From Stenogyne calaminthoides (lineage: Eukaryota; Streptophyta; Magnoliopsida; Lamiales; Lamiaceae), in the NCBI GenBank assembly GCA_037126765.1, contig JBBCBC010000001.1, forward strand, positions 31,046,804-31,110,803: a stretch of 64,000 nt of DNA, read 5' to 3'. Position numbers and translations under genes: made by a program. The notes beneath the pieces were generated by a model. That model was given only the letters and a program-made list of their open reading frames with translations. It made no database searches and had not been told where the DNA came from. Below are positions 22,621-33,636 of this stretch, one piece after another (position 1 is the first letter of the stretch; every line of letters starts with the position of its first letter).

Positions 22621-24001
22621 TCTGATTGCAGGTTCGCGTGGGTCTGGCCAACAAAGGAGGTGTGCAAGCAACTATCTGGTACATCGATAGTGGATGCTCA
22701 AGGCACATGACTGGAAGCAAACATCTCCTCGCCTCCTACATAGAAACGAAAAAGGCCCGCGTGTACTCTTCGGTGATGATAACTTTGGTTATACCAAAGG
22801 GTTCGGAACCTTAGAGAATGATGATGTACAAGTAACTGGAGTCTCGTTTGTCGAAGGTCTGAAGCACAACCTATTATCGGTATCACAATTCTGCGACAAC
22901 GGATTCAGTGTTGAGTTCTCGACTGATCAATGCACTATCAAGAATCGAGTCACTCAACAGATATTGCTAACTGGTTCAAGAAAAGGGACGATCTACACAG
23001 CTGATTGGAACAGTTGTCCAAGAAATGCGTGCACTCGATTGTTAAGAGTTCCAAAAGTAGCGATTGGCTCGCACAAAAGAATGAGCCATCCGAACTTTAA
23101 AACTCTTAATAAGATAGCTAGGATGTCTCTAGTGGAAGGACTTCCGAATGAAGTGTTCTCAAAGGATCGGACATATCTTTGCATGTCGGAAGGGAAAAAA
23201 AGTCAAAGCTTCATTCAAAGGAATTTCGGGACCAAAGATCCAAATAGAGTATCTTGCAAATTGCTTCATATGGATCTGTTTGGACCCGGTTACACGGTCG
23301 ATCTCAACGGACGAAAATACACTCGTAATCGTGGATGACTACTCCAAGTTTACGGGTTATATTCTTACATAAGAAGAATGAGACGACAACAAAAGATACC
23401 CGAGCTACTAAGAAGATTACAAAATGAGAAGGGTGTCAGTAGTAAAAAATCGGATCGAGATAAAGGTCTGCAATTTACAACTCTTTTTATTATTGATTTT
23501 TGCTCTAAGTTTGGTATCTGACATGAAAAATCATCACCGAGGGCGCCTACAACAGAATGGAGTAGGTGAACGGAGAAACAGAACTCTCAAAGAAGTTCGC
23601 CGAACAATGTTAAATGAACATGCGATACCAAACCGCTTTCAAGGTAAAATCAACACCGCGATGCCATACGCAGAAACGTATGTCTCTGACTAAGGCTCAC
23701 TACAAAACACCCTATGAATCGTGGAAGGGCGTAAAACCTCGTGTTTCTTACTTCCATGTTTTTTGAGTGCAAGTGTTTCATACACAACAATGAGAAAAGT
23801 CAGTTGAAGACTTTTGAGGCCAAGTCCGATGAGGGTATATTTCTAGGGTATTCCTCATCTAGCAAAAGCCTTCGTGGTCTACAACAAACGAACCCTAGTT
23901 GTGGAAGAAACACCCCATGTAACCTTTTGATGAAGCATCTTCGATCAAGAGAAATCGCCTCGAGAACAAGAAGTACGATCTACGGAACCTCGATATTCTA
24001 A
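22621..24001 (+). pseudogene. Element C: protease and integrase
   Basis: The protease motif IWYIDSGCSRHMTG (22676-22717) holds the catalytic Asp. GAG-pre-integrase follows with KRMSHPNFKTLNKIAR (the first His of the usual pair is retained) and VEGLPNEVFSKD, then LLHMDLFGP and NGRKYT of the integrase start. The catalytic Glu block is seen as NGVGERRNRTLKEV (23558-23600). Frame changes at about 22760, 23190, 23330, 23510 and 23690 make it inactive. The layout and wording are the same as in element B, at clearly lower identity, so C belongs to a related but separate family. Confidence 0.85.
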
Positions 24002-24399
24002 AAATGGATCACTTAACGATTAAGGAAAAAGGATCGAAAATCAGATCAATTTACATTCCAGATCTAGGTGATTCACGGATCAATCGGATCCTAAGGTACG
24101 AACAACTGTCGATGAAAAAAGCCGATTCACCGAGATAAGAAGAATCGAACCATCCGGTTCGGGGAACTGGTTCTCATTTAAGCGAGATCGACACATGATG
24201 ATTCCAACATCACCGAGACTTGTTCTTATCAAGTGGACCATAACCTGCACCACTCCCAATCACTAGTAATAAGATTTTATCGAAACGGACGATGTTCTCA
24301 AAACCGACGCAAATCGAATGAAGGACTGGATAACCACCATCCAACCGATCGATAATTGGAGACCCGTCGATAAAATTAAAACTAGACATCGATTGGTGA

Positions 24400-25960
24400 A
24401 AGTGCCATGTATTCTTTTATCCGTCTATGAAGGAACCAACTACAATCGAGGAAGCATTACAAGACGAAAAAATGGATTCTAGCCATGCGAGGAGGAGCTG
24501 AACAGTTAGAGAAATGAAGTATGGGAACTAGTAGACGTACCCGTGTCATCAAGACGTAATTGGCACGAAATGGATCTTCAAGAACAAGAGAGATGAGAAA
24601 AATGTTATCACCGTAAAAAAGGCAAGACTTGTTGCTAAGGGGTATTCACAATCGAAAGAATTGATTACGATGAGACCTTTGCACCGATCGCTGCGCCATT
24701 TTGAAGCCATTCGGCAATTTTAAACTTATGCTTCCCACGAGGGTTCATCGTGTGTATCGATGGACGTAAAGAGTGCTTTCTTAAACGGGGTACTAGCGGA
24801 GGAAGTTTATGTCGAACAACCTCCAGGCTTTGAAAAGGGCAACCAAGTGTATCGTTTAAGAAAAGCTCTTTATAATCAAACAGTTCTCCTGAGCACGGTA
24901 TGATACACTCTCTCGATTCTTGATCGAAAGTGGGTTCACTAAAGGAACAAAGGGATGTAACCTTATTCGAATAGAAGATGGAGAAGATATTCGATGGTTC
25001 AGATTTACGTGGGATCGACATCATCTTGGATCTCCTAACAAGAGCCTATGTGAAAGATTCAAAGAACCGATGCAAGGGAAATTCGAGATGTCCATGATGG
25101 GTCAGATGAATTACTTTCTAGGTCTCCAAGTTAAACAAAGTTCAGAAGGGATATTCATCTGCCAAGCAAAGTACACTAGGAATCTTTTGGCTAAGTTTGG
25201 AATTCAAAATAGTAAGGAAGCCAAAATTCCTATGATGACTGGATTCAAGATGGATCCAGATGAGGCCGGTCAGAAAACAAATCAGAAGGAATATAGGGCT
25301 CTCATTGGATCTTTATTATACCGACCGCCAAATGGACCGGATATCACTTTCGCAGTAGGTGTATGTGCCAGATTTCAGGCAAATCCAATGATCAGCCACC
25401 TAGAAGCAGCTAAGCGGATTCTTAAGTATCTGAAGGGAACAATAAACCTTGGTTTATTTTACCCATCAGATGATAATCTAGAGCTTAGTGGGTATTCTGA
25501 TTCTGATTATGGAGGTTGCAAGATCGACGAAAATCAACCTCGAGAACATGTCGATTCTTAGGAAGTAAAAATCCGATCTCGTGGTTTTCAAAAAAGCGGA
25601 CATCGATTCATGACATCAACAAGCAAGCGAATATATATGGTCGCAGGAAGTTGTTGTTCCCAATCGCCTGCTGCTCGGTCGGCGGTGAGGATTACAACAT
25701 TGTAGCTAAGAACGTGCCTATATTCTCGCGATGTAATAGTCTTATATTGCAATCACTCGTAATCCGATTCTACATACAAGATGCAAGCATGTAGATGTCG
25801 ACACCACTTCATAAGAGATCACGTTGAAAAAGAAGAATATCGAATGGAAAAGATTCATCTTGATATACGTATAGGTCGATATTCTAACCAAGCCACTAGT
25901 CGAGATCGATTCGAGAGATTTATGCAATGAGCTAGGACTTCTAGATCTTGGAGAAATGTC
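24400..25960 (+). pseudogene. Element C: reverse transcriptase and RNase H
   Basis: Early RT is very broken but readable as short blocks: ARLVAKGYSQ-like near 24625, YDETFAPIA (24664), MDVKSAFLNG (24759). The catalytic YVDD region near 25008-25020 has a small length change that destroys the frame. After it a long open stretch carries KFEMSMMGQMNYFLGLQVKQ (25079), IGSLLY, ARFQANP and the RNase H motif SDSDYGGCKID (25497), and then degraded RNase H to about 25960 (ending near LGLLDLGE). Several stops and indels lie in both halves. Confidence 0.85.
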
Positions 25961-27928
25961 ACCGAAAAATGGTTGATGGAATGTTCTCCAGAACTAGGCG
26001 GTTAAGAGACTAACGGATCGAGAGAAATCAGTTGAGTTTGGTATCTTAACTGATCTCAAGAGACTGATAAGCAAAAATAGATCAGACTTACACGCTACCT
26101 GATCCAAAGGAACTGATCAGATTTTAGTTTATCAGATTTAAAGTCTATCAGTTTAAAGGAACTGATCAGATTCAAGGTTTATCAGATTGAAGGAAAATGC
26201 TCAGTTTAAAGGATTATCTGATTAAATCAATTTGGTTATAGTATCTCTTTGTGATTCGTTTTAGCTGATATTCAACAAGCAAGATTCAGAGATTAAGAGC
26301 TAAACAATCGCATAAGAAAGCAGGAATTTACACAACGATGAAATAACAGAACTTTTCATTGATAAAAACCCGAAGGTGAGGTTACATTACGAGTTACAAG
26401 TACAAGAAGACCCGGAGGTCAGTACATAAATGTTAACCAAAATCCTACACCTAAAACCCTAAACCCTCATCCTAACCCCAGAAGTGAAGGAAAGAGAGAG
26501 ATTTTAAACTCTCATTTTCCCCCACTTAACAAGGGGGTGAGAGAGGCTTTAAAGAACAGAATCCCAAGGCGGTCGCAAAAGCTGAAGATCAAGAAAACTG
26601 GAGCGACAGAGGCCTTGATAGGATTCTTAAGCCTGGAGCCCTAAAAGGAGGAGTAGTAGGGCTCTCCAGCTGTTGAATGGAGCACGTGTGCCAAAGAGTT
26701 GGTCATCAGATCTCATGGGCACATGTCTTTGATATTTTATACCGACTAAGTCCGATGGTTACGTTACATCATCCAGATAGACACACAAGGTGCATACAGG
26801 TTAGGAGAAGTGTCTTCTCGGTTACAACAGCCAGATCCGCCCACTGGTGGTAGAGAAGCTTTTGTGAAAGAATCGTGAAATCAAAGATGATGAAGAAAAC
26901 AGCAATAAGGGATGCAATGGGTTGATTTGAGAAGATGAAATCATATAAAAGGGTGTAAAAGTGTTTGCCGGAAGTCTCACCGGAAACAAGGGTTCACCAA
27001 GATACATGATTCTTACAAAGAAGATAAGTATGGTGAATGGGTGAAGTTGTGTAAAACATTGGTCCAATTTATAGAGGCCAAGCAAGGATGCAAATGCAAT
27101 TTCCATTTCAAGAAGCCTATCCGAGAAATTTGCATCAAAAAGGACAAATGTAGAAATCACGCGATCGATAATTGGATAAATTTACGGTTGATTGACATAT
27201 CGAGAGATTCGATTTATATTTACGCATGTCAATCACGCCTACTTAGGGAATAGAAGCTACTACTCTAGACTAAGTTTTGGCGGTAACACTTATCCCAAGA
27301 ATTGGCTTAATCTGAAAAAAGTATCAGATGAGGTCAACCAAAATCTGATTACTTACGAGCATGATCGGATGAGAGAGATCTGCGAGCTTGAAACTCCAAT
27401 AAATCGATATATCGGTCTATATCGGAAATATCGGTTGAAGGGGGGAACTTCAACCGATCAAGGAGGATCAAAAGGAAATCGACGTACTCGAGGAAAGATC
27501 AGCTAAGCCTGAAGTTTCAACAAATCAGATGCAACTGGAGAAGATCAGTTGAAAGGATCAGTTGGGAAATTTCTTAAGGCTTAGGCAGAATGATTAAGAT
27601 CAACAAGTGGAATCAACATTGACAAGTAATATTGATCGACACAACATCGACCAACCGAATCACATCTCCTTTCTCTTGTTCTTTACTTATTTATCGGATC
27701 GTGTCGATATTATTTGCCTTTACCGTACCCACTATCCTTGTGGCGTGTACTCTGCAAATCATTTAATGCGGACGTGGGGTACATGTATTAACTTCTACTT
27801 GATCGTGCTTTTTAAATCCAAAAGTTTTGTGTCGTCGTTTTTCGACCCTACGATCAAAACCGCTAAATCTGGAGCGTATAATCTTTTCAAAACGATTGAT
27901 CTTCAAAATCTTGTCTTATTGTACCCTC

Positions 27929-27943
27929 CGCTCTATATAAGAT
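27929..27943 (+). promoter_or_regulatory. Element C: candidate internal TATA box before the third ORF
   Basis: CGCTCTATATAAGAT is a near-ideal plant TATA box. It is followed by a C/T/A-rich, ATG-free leader of over 100 bases. Position relative to the third ORF is like A and B, but about 290 bases from the ATG because a candidate intron lies between. Confidence 0.5.
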
Positions 27944-28074
27944 TCATCAAACCTTACGAGTTTTTTTTCTCGCTTCACAAACTTGCATTACTTTCAATTT
28001 GAAAAACTTCAAATTTTCTCTCGTTTCAAAACGATTTCTTAGAGTTCAAAATCTTCTCTCGAAAATTTGAATCG

Positions 28075-28179
28075 GTAATATTTTCTTTTAAGCTTAATGA
28101 TGAATCTTTCTTTCCGTTAAAAACATTGTTTTCAAAAGTTGTTTTTTGAATTTATGCTTCATTGCCTTTTGTTTTCCAG
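28075..28179 (+). other. Element C: candidate intron in the third-ORF leader
   Basis: The sequence ATCG/GTAATATTTT at the left and TTGCCTTTTGTTTTCCAG/CG at the right fit plant splice sites, with a T-rich body of 105 bases. If real, the third-ORF transcript is spliced in its leader. A and B show no such intron. Confidence 0.35.
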
Positions 28180-28233
28180 CGAATGATATTGATATTGATT
28201 ATGCACAAATTTAATGAGTCTATCTCACTGTAG

Positions 28234-31208
28234 ATGGCCACTCATGGACTTGGAAAGATCATGTGCAATTATGCGAATCGCAAAATCGAAGATCTTTGAG
28301 GATAAGTTCGTTTCGATTTAGAACCACCGAGGATTCTTTAATCCATGGAGGTGGAACAAATTCGAAGAAGGCCGGATCGAAACATATTGCTCTCGCTCAT
28401 CGCAATCCAAAGGATGCAAAGATGAAACACTTCAATTCTTGCGAAATTTGAGTGTGGATCTGAAAAAAAACAGAGACGAAACCGATGTCGTCAATCAACG
28501 GAGAGGAAATCGGATCGACAAATGCGGACATCACTGGTCTGCTCAAACACTGCCAAAAGGGGCGAATCTCTCCCCGCACACTACTGAGGAGAATGAGGAT
28601 GAAGAAATCGAGAGAGGAGCTCTTAAGAGAGGCGGATAAAACATCGACAAACCCTGGATTCATCGGGCCAATGCTCAAAAGAAAGTACAGATCATTGCTT
28701 GACATTCTCGTCAAGAACGATCATAGGAATCTCATTTAGCCCGGATGCTCTCACATCACCAAAATGTACAAAGATGGCAAAAAATATAATTGATGGGGCT
28801 CGAGAACATCAATTGGCACGGCTTCCCTCAAAGCCATCTTGCTCCAAGAACACGAAAAAATTTGGAGTCAATGAATCCAGCGTGTCTTTTCAAAAAAGAG
28901 AGTCACAAATCTCAACAAGGTTGCGGTTATATTGAAAGACAAACCGCCAAGCCGAATGGAATCGAGAATGGATCAAGTCCTACAATGCCTTCCTCTCATC
29001 AACTTCAGTTATATATGGGCCACCAGACGATGACAAGGAGCCCACTCCAACAAAACTGAAGAAAGGAAAGAGCAAAGAAGCCGCCTCATCCACACCAGTT
29101 GCTCCACAGAAAAAGAAACGAAAATCGTGAAGGCCTGGAGAAGAGGCCAAAGAAAGCAAAGCAACCTACCCTGACTCTAGCACTAGAAGATGAGTCAGAG
29201 AAGAAAAAAAGCGCCGGAACAGTCGGTTGCGCAACAAAGAACAGAATCAGACAGGCAAGCTTCTCAACCTGAGGGCTCGCCAGAACGATCTGAGGTAGAA
29301 GCACAAAGTTGATAAATCTACTTCTCCTCAACCTCAAGCTGATTCACCGCTCAGACTAAAGGTCACGAAAGCATGTCTCTCTCTCGCTAGTTCACCTTCA
29401 TGAACTGAACCCGATATAACCGCCCTTCTGCAGAACCACTGCAGTCGAACCAATCGAACAACTTCCGCCGACTCAAAGCACAACCGAAGCTTCCACATCT
29501 CATCCAATGAATCCGGGCGGATAATTCCTCAGATCCAGATCAACAAAGACCATCACCGGAAAAATGGTCGACTAAGAATTGAACGAGATTGATGAGACGA
29601 TCCACAACCGGGTCGCCCATCCCGCTATCGAGAGAAGAAGTCATGGAGATCCTCACCGGAGAGATCTCGGATTAAAAAACTTCTCGGATCTTATCTTACT
29701 TGTCGAATGTATGGGTGGTGCGGATGAGTTCGCAGATTTTGACTTCGATATGAGGAAGTCTCGCCAAAGTGGGATCACCGGTGAGCTCATATCCGATAAA
29801 CTGTGGAAAGCTCGATCCACGAAGTTGGAATTGCGGGAAGAGAAGTTGGAGATTGCTCAAGAAGCTCCGTAAAAGACGCCGAAATGGTGAATGACGGAGT
29901 CGCCGATGAAAGTGGAACCGTGTCGCAGTTCACGACCAACCACCGGAGGCACAAACAATCGAACCTCGATCAAGTGATGGATCCAATTCCTACATCTCAA
30001 ATCACCATCGATCAACTTCAGAGATCGATCTTGTCTCAAAGATCTCCCGAAAAGAAGAGATTGAGGGAGTGCTAATCGATCGAGAGACAAATCGGTCTCA
30101 AACAAATCGAAGCAATCGAGATCGGTTCTCCCAATCCATGACCACCATATCTCACGAGCTTACAAAATCGATTGATGACAAGTCAAAATAGGTGGATCAA
30201 AATCAATCTTCTTTTTCTCGACGCCACCGAGAAAAAAGGCTCGAGTTATCGAAGAGAAATTTGATAAAATGATTTGGACACTCTCGCTACAATGGAAATC
30301 GCCAAGAAAGAGCCGACATAACCGCTCGTAATCTAACAACTCAAACTTCGAGTTTATCTCGCTAATGATCTAAATCAGGCATTGTCAGTCAACTTTGGGT
30401 CTCTGACTTCCCACCTCAATGCGCTTTTTGATCAAACCAAAAAGGGGGAAGGATCTGGAGAAACCAATGACACATCAGAAGATAAGGCCCATGGACAAAG
30501 CTCAATTGCAAGAAAGGTGCTGCTGGTCTTTTTGGGACATCAAAATCTGGACCGATTACTCGGACCGGGAAAGTCACCAGAAGCAAAGTCGATCTGGTGA
30601 TAAGGAGCTAGTCAGAAAATTGTCCAAAGAGCGATGGTGAAGAAAGAAAGAAGGATGAAAAATCGGGCACAAGGTAAGGGTTGAAACAGAAGTTCAAATC
30701 AAGGGCTAAGAAAGGATTGACCGAAAATCTGCACCGAGAACCTCGGTTGCCGCAAAAAAGAGTCGGCGAGATCATACCAAAAAAAAAATGCCACGCCAAG
30801 AGGTTTGAGGAATGGAATAAGATCAGAAGTGAATGGCTTCTTGATGCCTTTGTCCTTGATCTTGTTCCAAAAGAAGAATCACCAGATGATGAGTTCCTCA
30901 ACTGGTTACAGAATAAATATCCAGACTTTCTGAAGTATCTGGAAAATGAAGCCAAGCTTATAAATGTAAAGATATCTCGCCAAGAGTATGATCTGTTAGT
31001 ATACTCGAAGAAGGCAGATGGCTCATTTGACAGACTGGCATTTGAGAGATTCTACTTTGACATCTTGAGCAAATCGCATATAAACTCGATCAAGTCACGG
31101 ACAACTGATGTCAAATGGAAACTCTATCAGATTTTCAACGTTCCACAAGACCAAAGAGAAATGCCGAAGGATACAAGCCCAAGGAGTGAAGATTCAGAAG
31201 ACGTCTAG
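28234..31208 (+). pseudogene. Element C: third ORF, function unknown
   Basis: It occupies the same place as the third ORF of A and B. The N-terminal module is recognisable by LKRKYRSLLDILVKN (28670-28714), matching LKPKYRVLLDIVSK in B. The C-terminal module is open from about 30681 to 31208: a Lys-rich patch, EFLNWLQNKYPDFLKYL (30892), then a stretch aligned with the B end (KWKLYQIFNVPQD, 31115), with an acidic tail. The middle (28900-30650) is Ser/Lys/Glu-rich and broken by many frame changes. The start at 28234 (MATHGLG) is tentative. No membrane span or signal peptide is visible. Confidence 0.65.
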
Positions 31209-31377
31209 GGATCAGCTGCTTTTAAATTCAACTTTTCTGATGTAACATGTAATCAACATATCTAATGAAAAGTTTATTTTTCTGATCCCAAGACAAAATC
31301 TCTTTGTCTTCTGATTACTTGCTCTTTAACTATTCTATACTTATCAACTGTTTGGTTTCTCAAGTGTTTTGGTTTCA

Positions 31378-31393
31378 TCAAAAAGGGGGAAAT
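31378..31393 (+). other. Element C: polypurine tract
   Basis: CAAAAAGGGGGAAAT directly before the right LTR, in the CATCAAAAAGGGGG context shared by A and B. Confidence 0.88.
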
Positions 31394-32977
31394 TGTTGGG
31401 AAATTTATAGTTTTGATGAAAGTTCCAAAAACAAATGTAATAGGACCCGGTCGGACTGTTAGGTAATGATGTTTACATTATTGCTATAGGAGACCAAATT
31501 GATAATGATTGTATAGAAAAACCGATGTAATAAATAGGTCACATATTGAGGGAACTCAATATGTATAGGTCGATTCTGAAGAATCGGAAGAAAGTCGATA
31601 TCCGATGAAAGGTAATGCTAAACCGAATCGGAAGATCGGATCGAATCGATCTTGTCGATAACTTCGGTGAAGTCATGAAGCTCAAACTTAGAATACTCGA
31701 AGATCAGATGACTTCCAGAAGATCGGACGGAAGACCTACATCGGTAGAGTCGGCCATGGGTTGAAGCTAAGTCAACAAAGCGCGAAAGAATCCATCGGTG
31801 GATCGATCGATTCGGTGATCGATCGGATCGACTCATAAGATGAAAATCGATGTTTCATCTTATCATACGTCTGCGATCTGAACAAGATGAATACCAACCT
31901 TAGTTGGAGGAACAACACTGCAAAGCAAGGCTTCCATCCAATAAGGAAGAAACACGTATGAACAGAGATATACTCATGGGATTCGATGTTGCTCTCTCAA
32001 ACGGCTATAAAATATACATTCACGCTTTTCGGCCATGCATGCCGTTCTGAAGCACGCCACATCAAGCCCGCAAGTTCACCTAAAATAGCCCGAGATTCAA
32101 ATTGCTCTCCAACGGCTCTTTGATCTCAAGGTCTATAAATATGGGATCACACTTCAGAGTGACATACGAAATGCTTGGACAAACAACATAATCACGGCTC
32201 AAACTATAGTCGATTTCATACGAAGAACACAACAACAAGCTTATTTATATTGTGTTCATCCCATAAGTTCTTAGCAAGAAATCTTTTCATCTAGCTATCG
32301 AGTCGCTTTGCGCAAGGAAAGATTTCATAGTTGGAACCTCAACAATCTTACCCAAACCCCCAAGTTAGGATAAGTTGTTTAGCAAGATTTCGATCTAGGG
32401 TTTCTAGTAATCGATTTAGGGATCGGTTGAGTGAGAACTCTTAAAACATCTGTTGGTGTCTTGTGTTGGACTAACACACTAAACTAAGTCCAATCGGTTA
32501 AGTCGGTTAAGTTGGTGCCCTTGTGAAAGGGAAGAGTGGACGTGGGACCGGGTTTGTCCTAACCACTATAAATCTTGTGTGCCTTTTATCGCTTTGATTA
32601 ATCGCTCTCACATCGCACAATCTTAAAGCGCATACATATTCTAAGTTAAGATCAGATAGCACCAAGCTTCTGATCTGATCGGACCTGATATTTCTGTCAT
32701 CTGTTTAAAAAGATAAAACTTGGAATCTGATTTATACAAACCGGTTTTTCACACGGGTAAAACTTAAAGCTTCCAGACACATCGCTTTAATCGATAGTTA
32801 CCGAATCGATCCGCTTTTCCGCGTTCATGAAGTTGGTTATCGACCAAACCGATTCACTCGCACTCTGATCAAAGCTATCTCGTTTCGACACCGATCTGCC
32901 ACGAAAAGTTTTTTCGTAAGTCTATTCACCCCTCCCCTCTAGACTTCTGCCCTCACATAACCCGTTCGGGACCTACA
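31394..32977 (+). repeat. Element C: 3' LTR
   Basis: It begins TGTTGGGAAATTTATAG and ends GGGACCTACA, with a TATA box at 32133-32144. It is the partner of 18353-19927. Differences from the left copy are mostly short indels, many near GATC or CGAT words. Confidence 0.92.
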
Positions 32978-32982
32978 ATATA
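32978..32982. repeat. Target site duplication of element C, right (ATATA)
   Basis: Copy of 18348-18352, within a TA repeat. Confidence 0.6.
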
Positions 32983-33119
32983 TATATATATATATTTTTT
33001 TTTTGACAGTATTTGTTTAGGGTGATATTGACTACAAAGAAAAAATGGTATAACAAGAAGACTGCTTTGAGTATTGTGAAAAAATATGAAACAATTTCTC
33101 CAATATATAATGTTGTGTA

Positions 33120-33203
33120 TAACGGCTAGTTTATAATGGTTAGTTTGTAACGGCTAGATTGTAACAACTAGTTTATAACGACTAGTTTATAACAACTAGT
33201 TTT
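33120..33203. repeat. Six tandem 14-bp units
   Basis: Consensus TAACGGCTAGTTTA, six units without gaps: positions 33120, 33134, 33148, 33162, 33176 and 33190, each with one to four changes. They lie between the two coding regions of element G and could be in its promoter region. Confidence 0.9.
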
Positions 33204-33249
33204 CATAATATAAATATTCATTACATAATTTCAAACAATACAATATATT

Positions 33250-33480
33250 AATTGGCATTGCATCCCATTTCTTTAAGATCTTGTCAACCATCTTGAGATG
33301 TATTTCTAATTGCTTTGGTGTCATTCATGATGATTTCATACTCAATATATTCGTTATCTTCTTTTTCTGCGTTCAACTTCTCATTGGCTATTGCTCTAAA
33401 TTCCTCCATGTTTTTATCAATGTTCTACTGCAGCTCCTCTATGATGTTACCTACGTGGAATGATTCATCTTAGTCTTTCT
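33250..33480 (-). pseudogene. Element G: NAM-associated C-terminal-domain-like fragment
   Basis: On the minus strand one reads EEFRAIANEKLNAEK (33365-33408) and then EYEIIMNDT, which resembles the C-terminal domain found in no-apical-meristem-associated proteins that often accompany plant Harbinger elements (family resemblance from memory). It is about 75 codons, with stops on both sides. It would be the element accessory DNA-binding ORF rather than a host gene. Confidence 0.5.
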
Positions 33481-33500
33481 CTTCGCCGCTTTCTGATCCA

Positions 33501-33636
33501 TCTAGGGATGGCAATGGGCTGGATTCTAACCTAGACCTGCCATGAACCAGCCCCGTCCGGGACGGTAAAAACCTGGTTAAATGGGTCTCAGGGTGAGTTT
33601 GTACGAGGTCAAATGTATCACCCCCCACCCCAAACT
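33501..33636 (+). mobile_element. hAT 5'-end fragment
   Basis: It begins TAGGGATGGCAATGGG, like many plant hAT ends, and aligns for about 120 bases with the start of element J (60978-61110), sharing CTAACCTAGACCTGCCATGAAC. It ends in a C-run that merges with the PPT-like C-run of element H. Confidence 0.7.

Larger units (their letters stand above)
25961..28233 (+). other. Element C: long spacer between pol and third ORF
   Basis: About 2.3 kb, nearly four times the spacer of A and B. 25960-26270 and 27300-27600 carry repeated TCAGATT/ACTGATCAG words as in other parts of C. 26280-27290 has a different character: it contains CCTAAACCCTAAACCC, a C-rich run, and on the minus strand a TATA box (27066-27077) followed by a 62-codon open frame (27007 to 26822). 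That stretch may be an unrecognised insertion. No known protein family is seen. Confidence 0.5.
18353..32977 (+). mobile_element. Element C: full-length, decayed Sirevirus-like Ty1/copia element
   Basis: 14.6 kb with two LTRs (18353-19927 and 31394-32977), PBS, gag, protease, integrase, RT, RNase H, a 2.3-kb spacer, a third ORF and a PPT, all in the order expected of a Sirevirus. It sits inside the Harbinger element G, whose halves flank it. Every coding region has many small frame changes. The two LTRs align along their whole length but differ by numerous short indels. Confidence 0.9.
32983..33500 (-). mobile_element. Element G: PIF/Harbinger element, right part
   Basis: The words TTAGGGTGATAT appear just left of element C (18325) and again just right of it (33019), supporting continuity of the interrupted element. 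This part holds a 14-bp tandem repeat and a NAM-associated-like fragment. The right end is lost where a hAT fragment begins at about 33501. Confidence 0.55.

Noticed and set aside
27607..28002. 131-codon + strand frame just before the element C third ORF
   Set aside because: No family match; it overlaps the TATA box and leader and has no counterpart in A or B.
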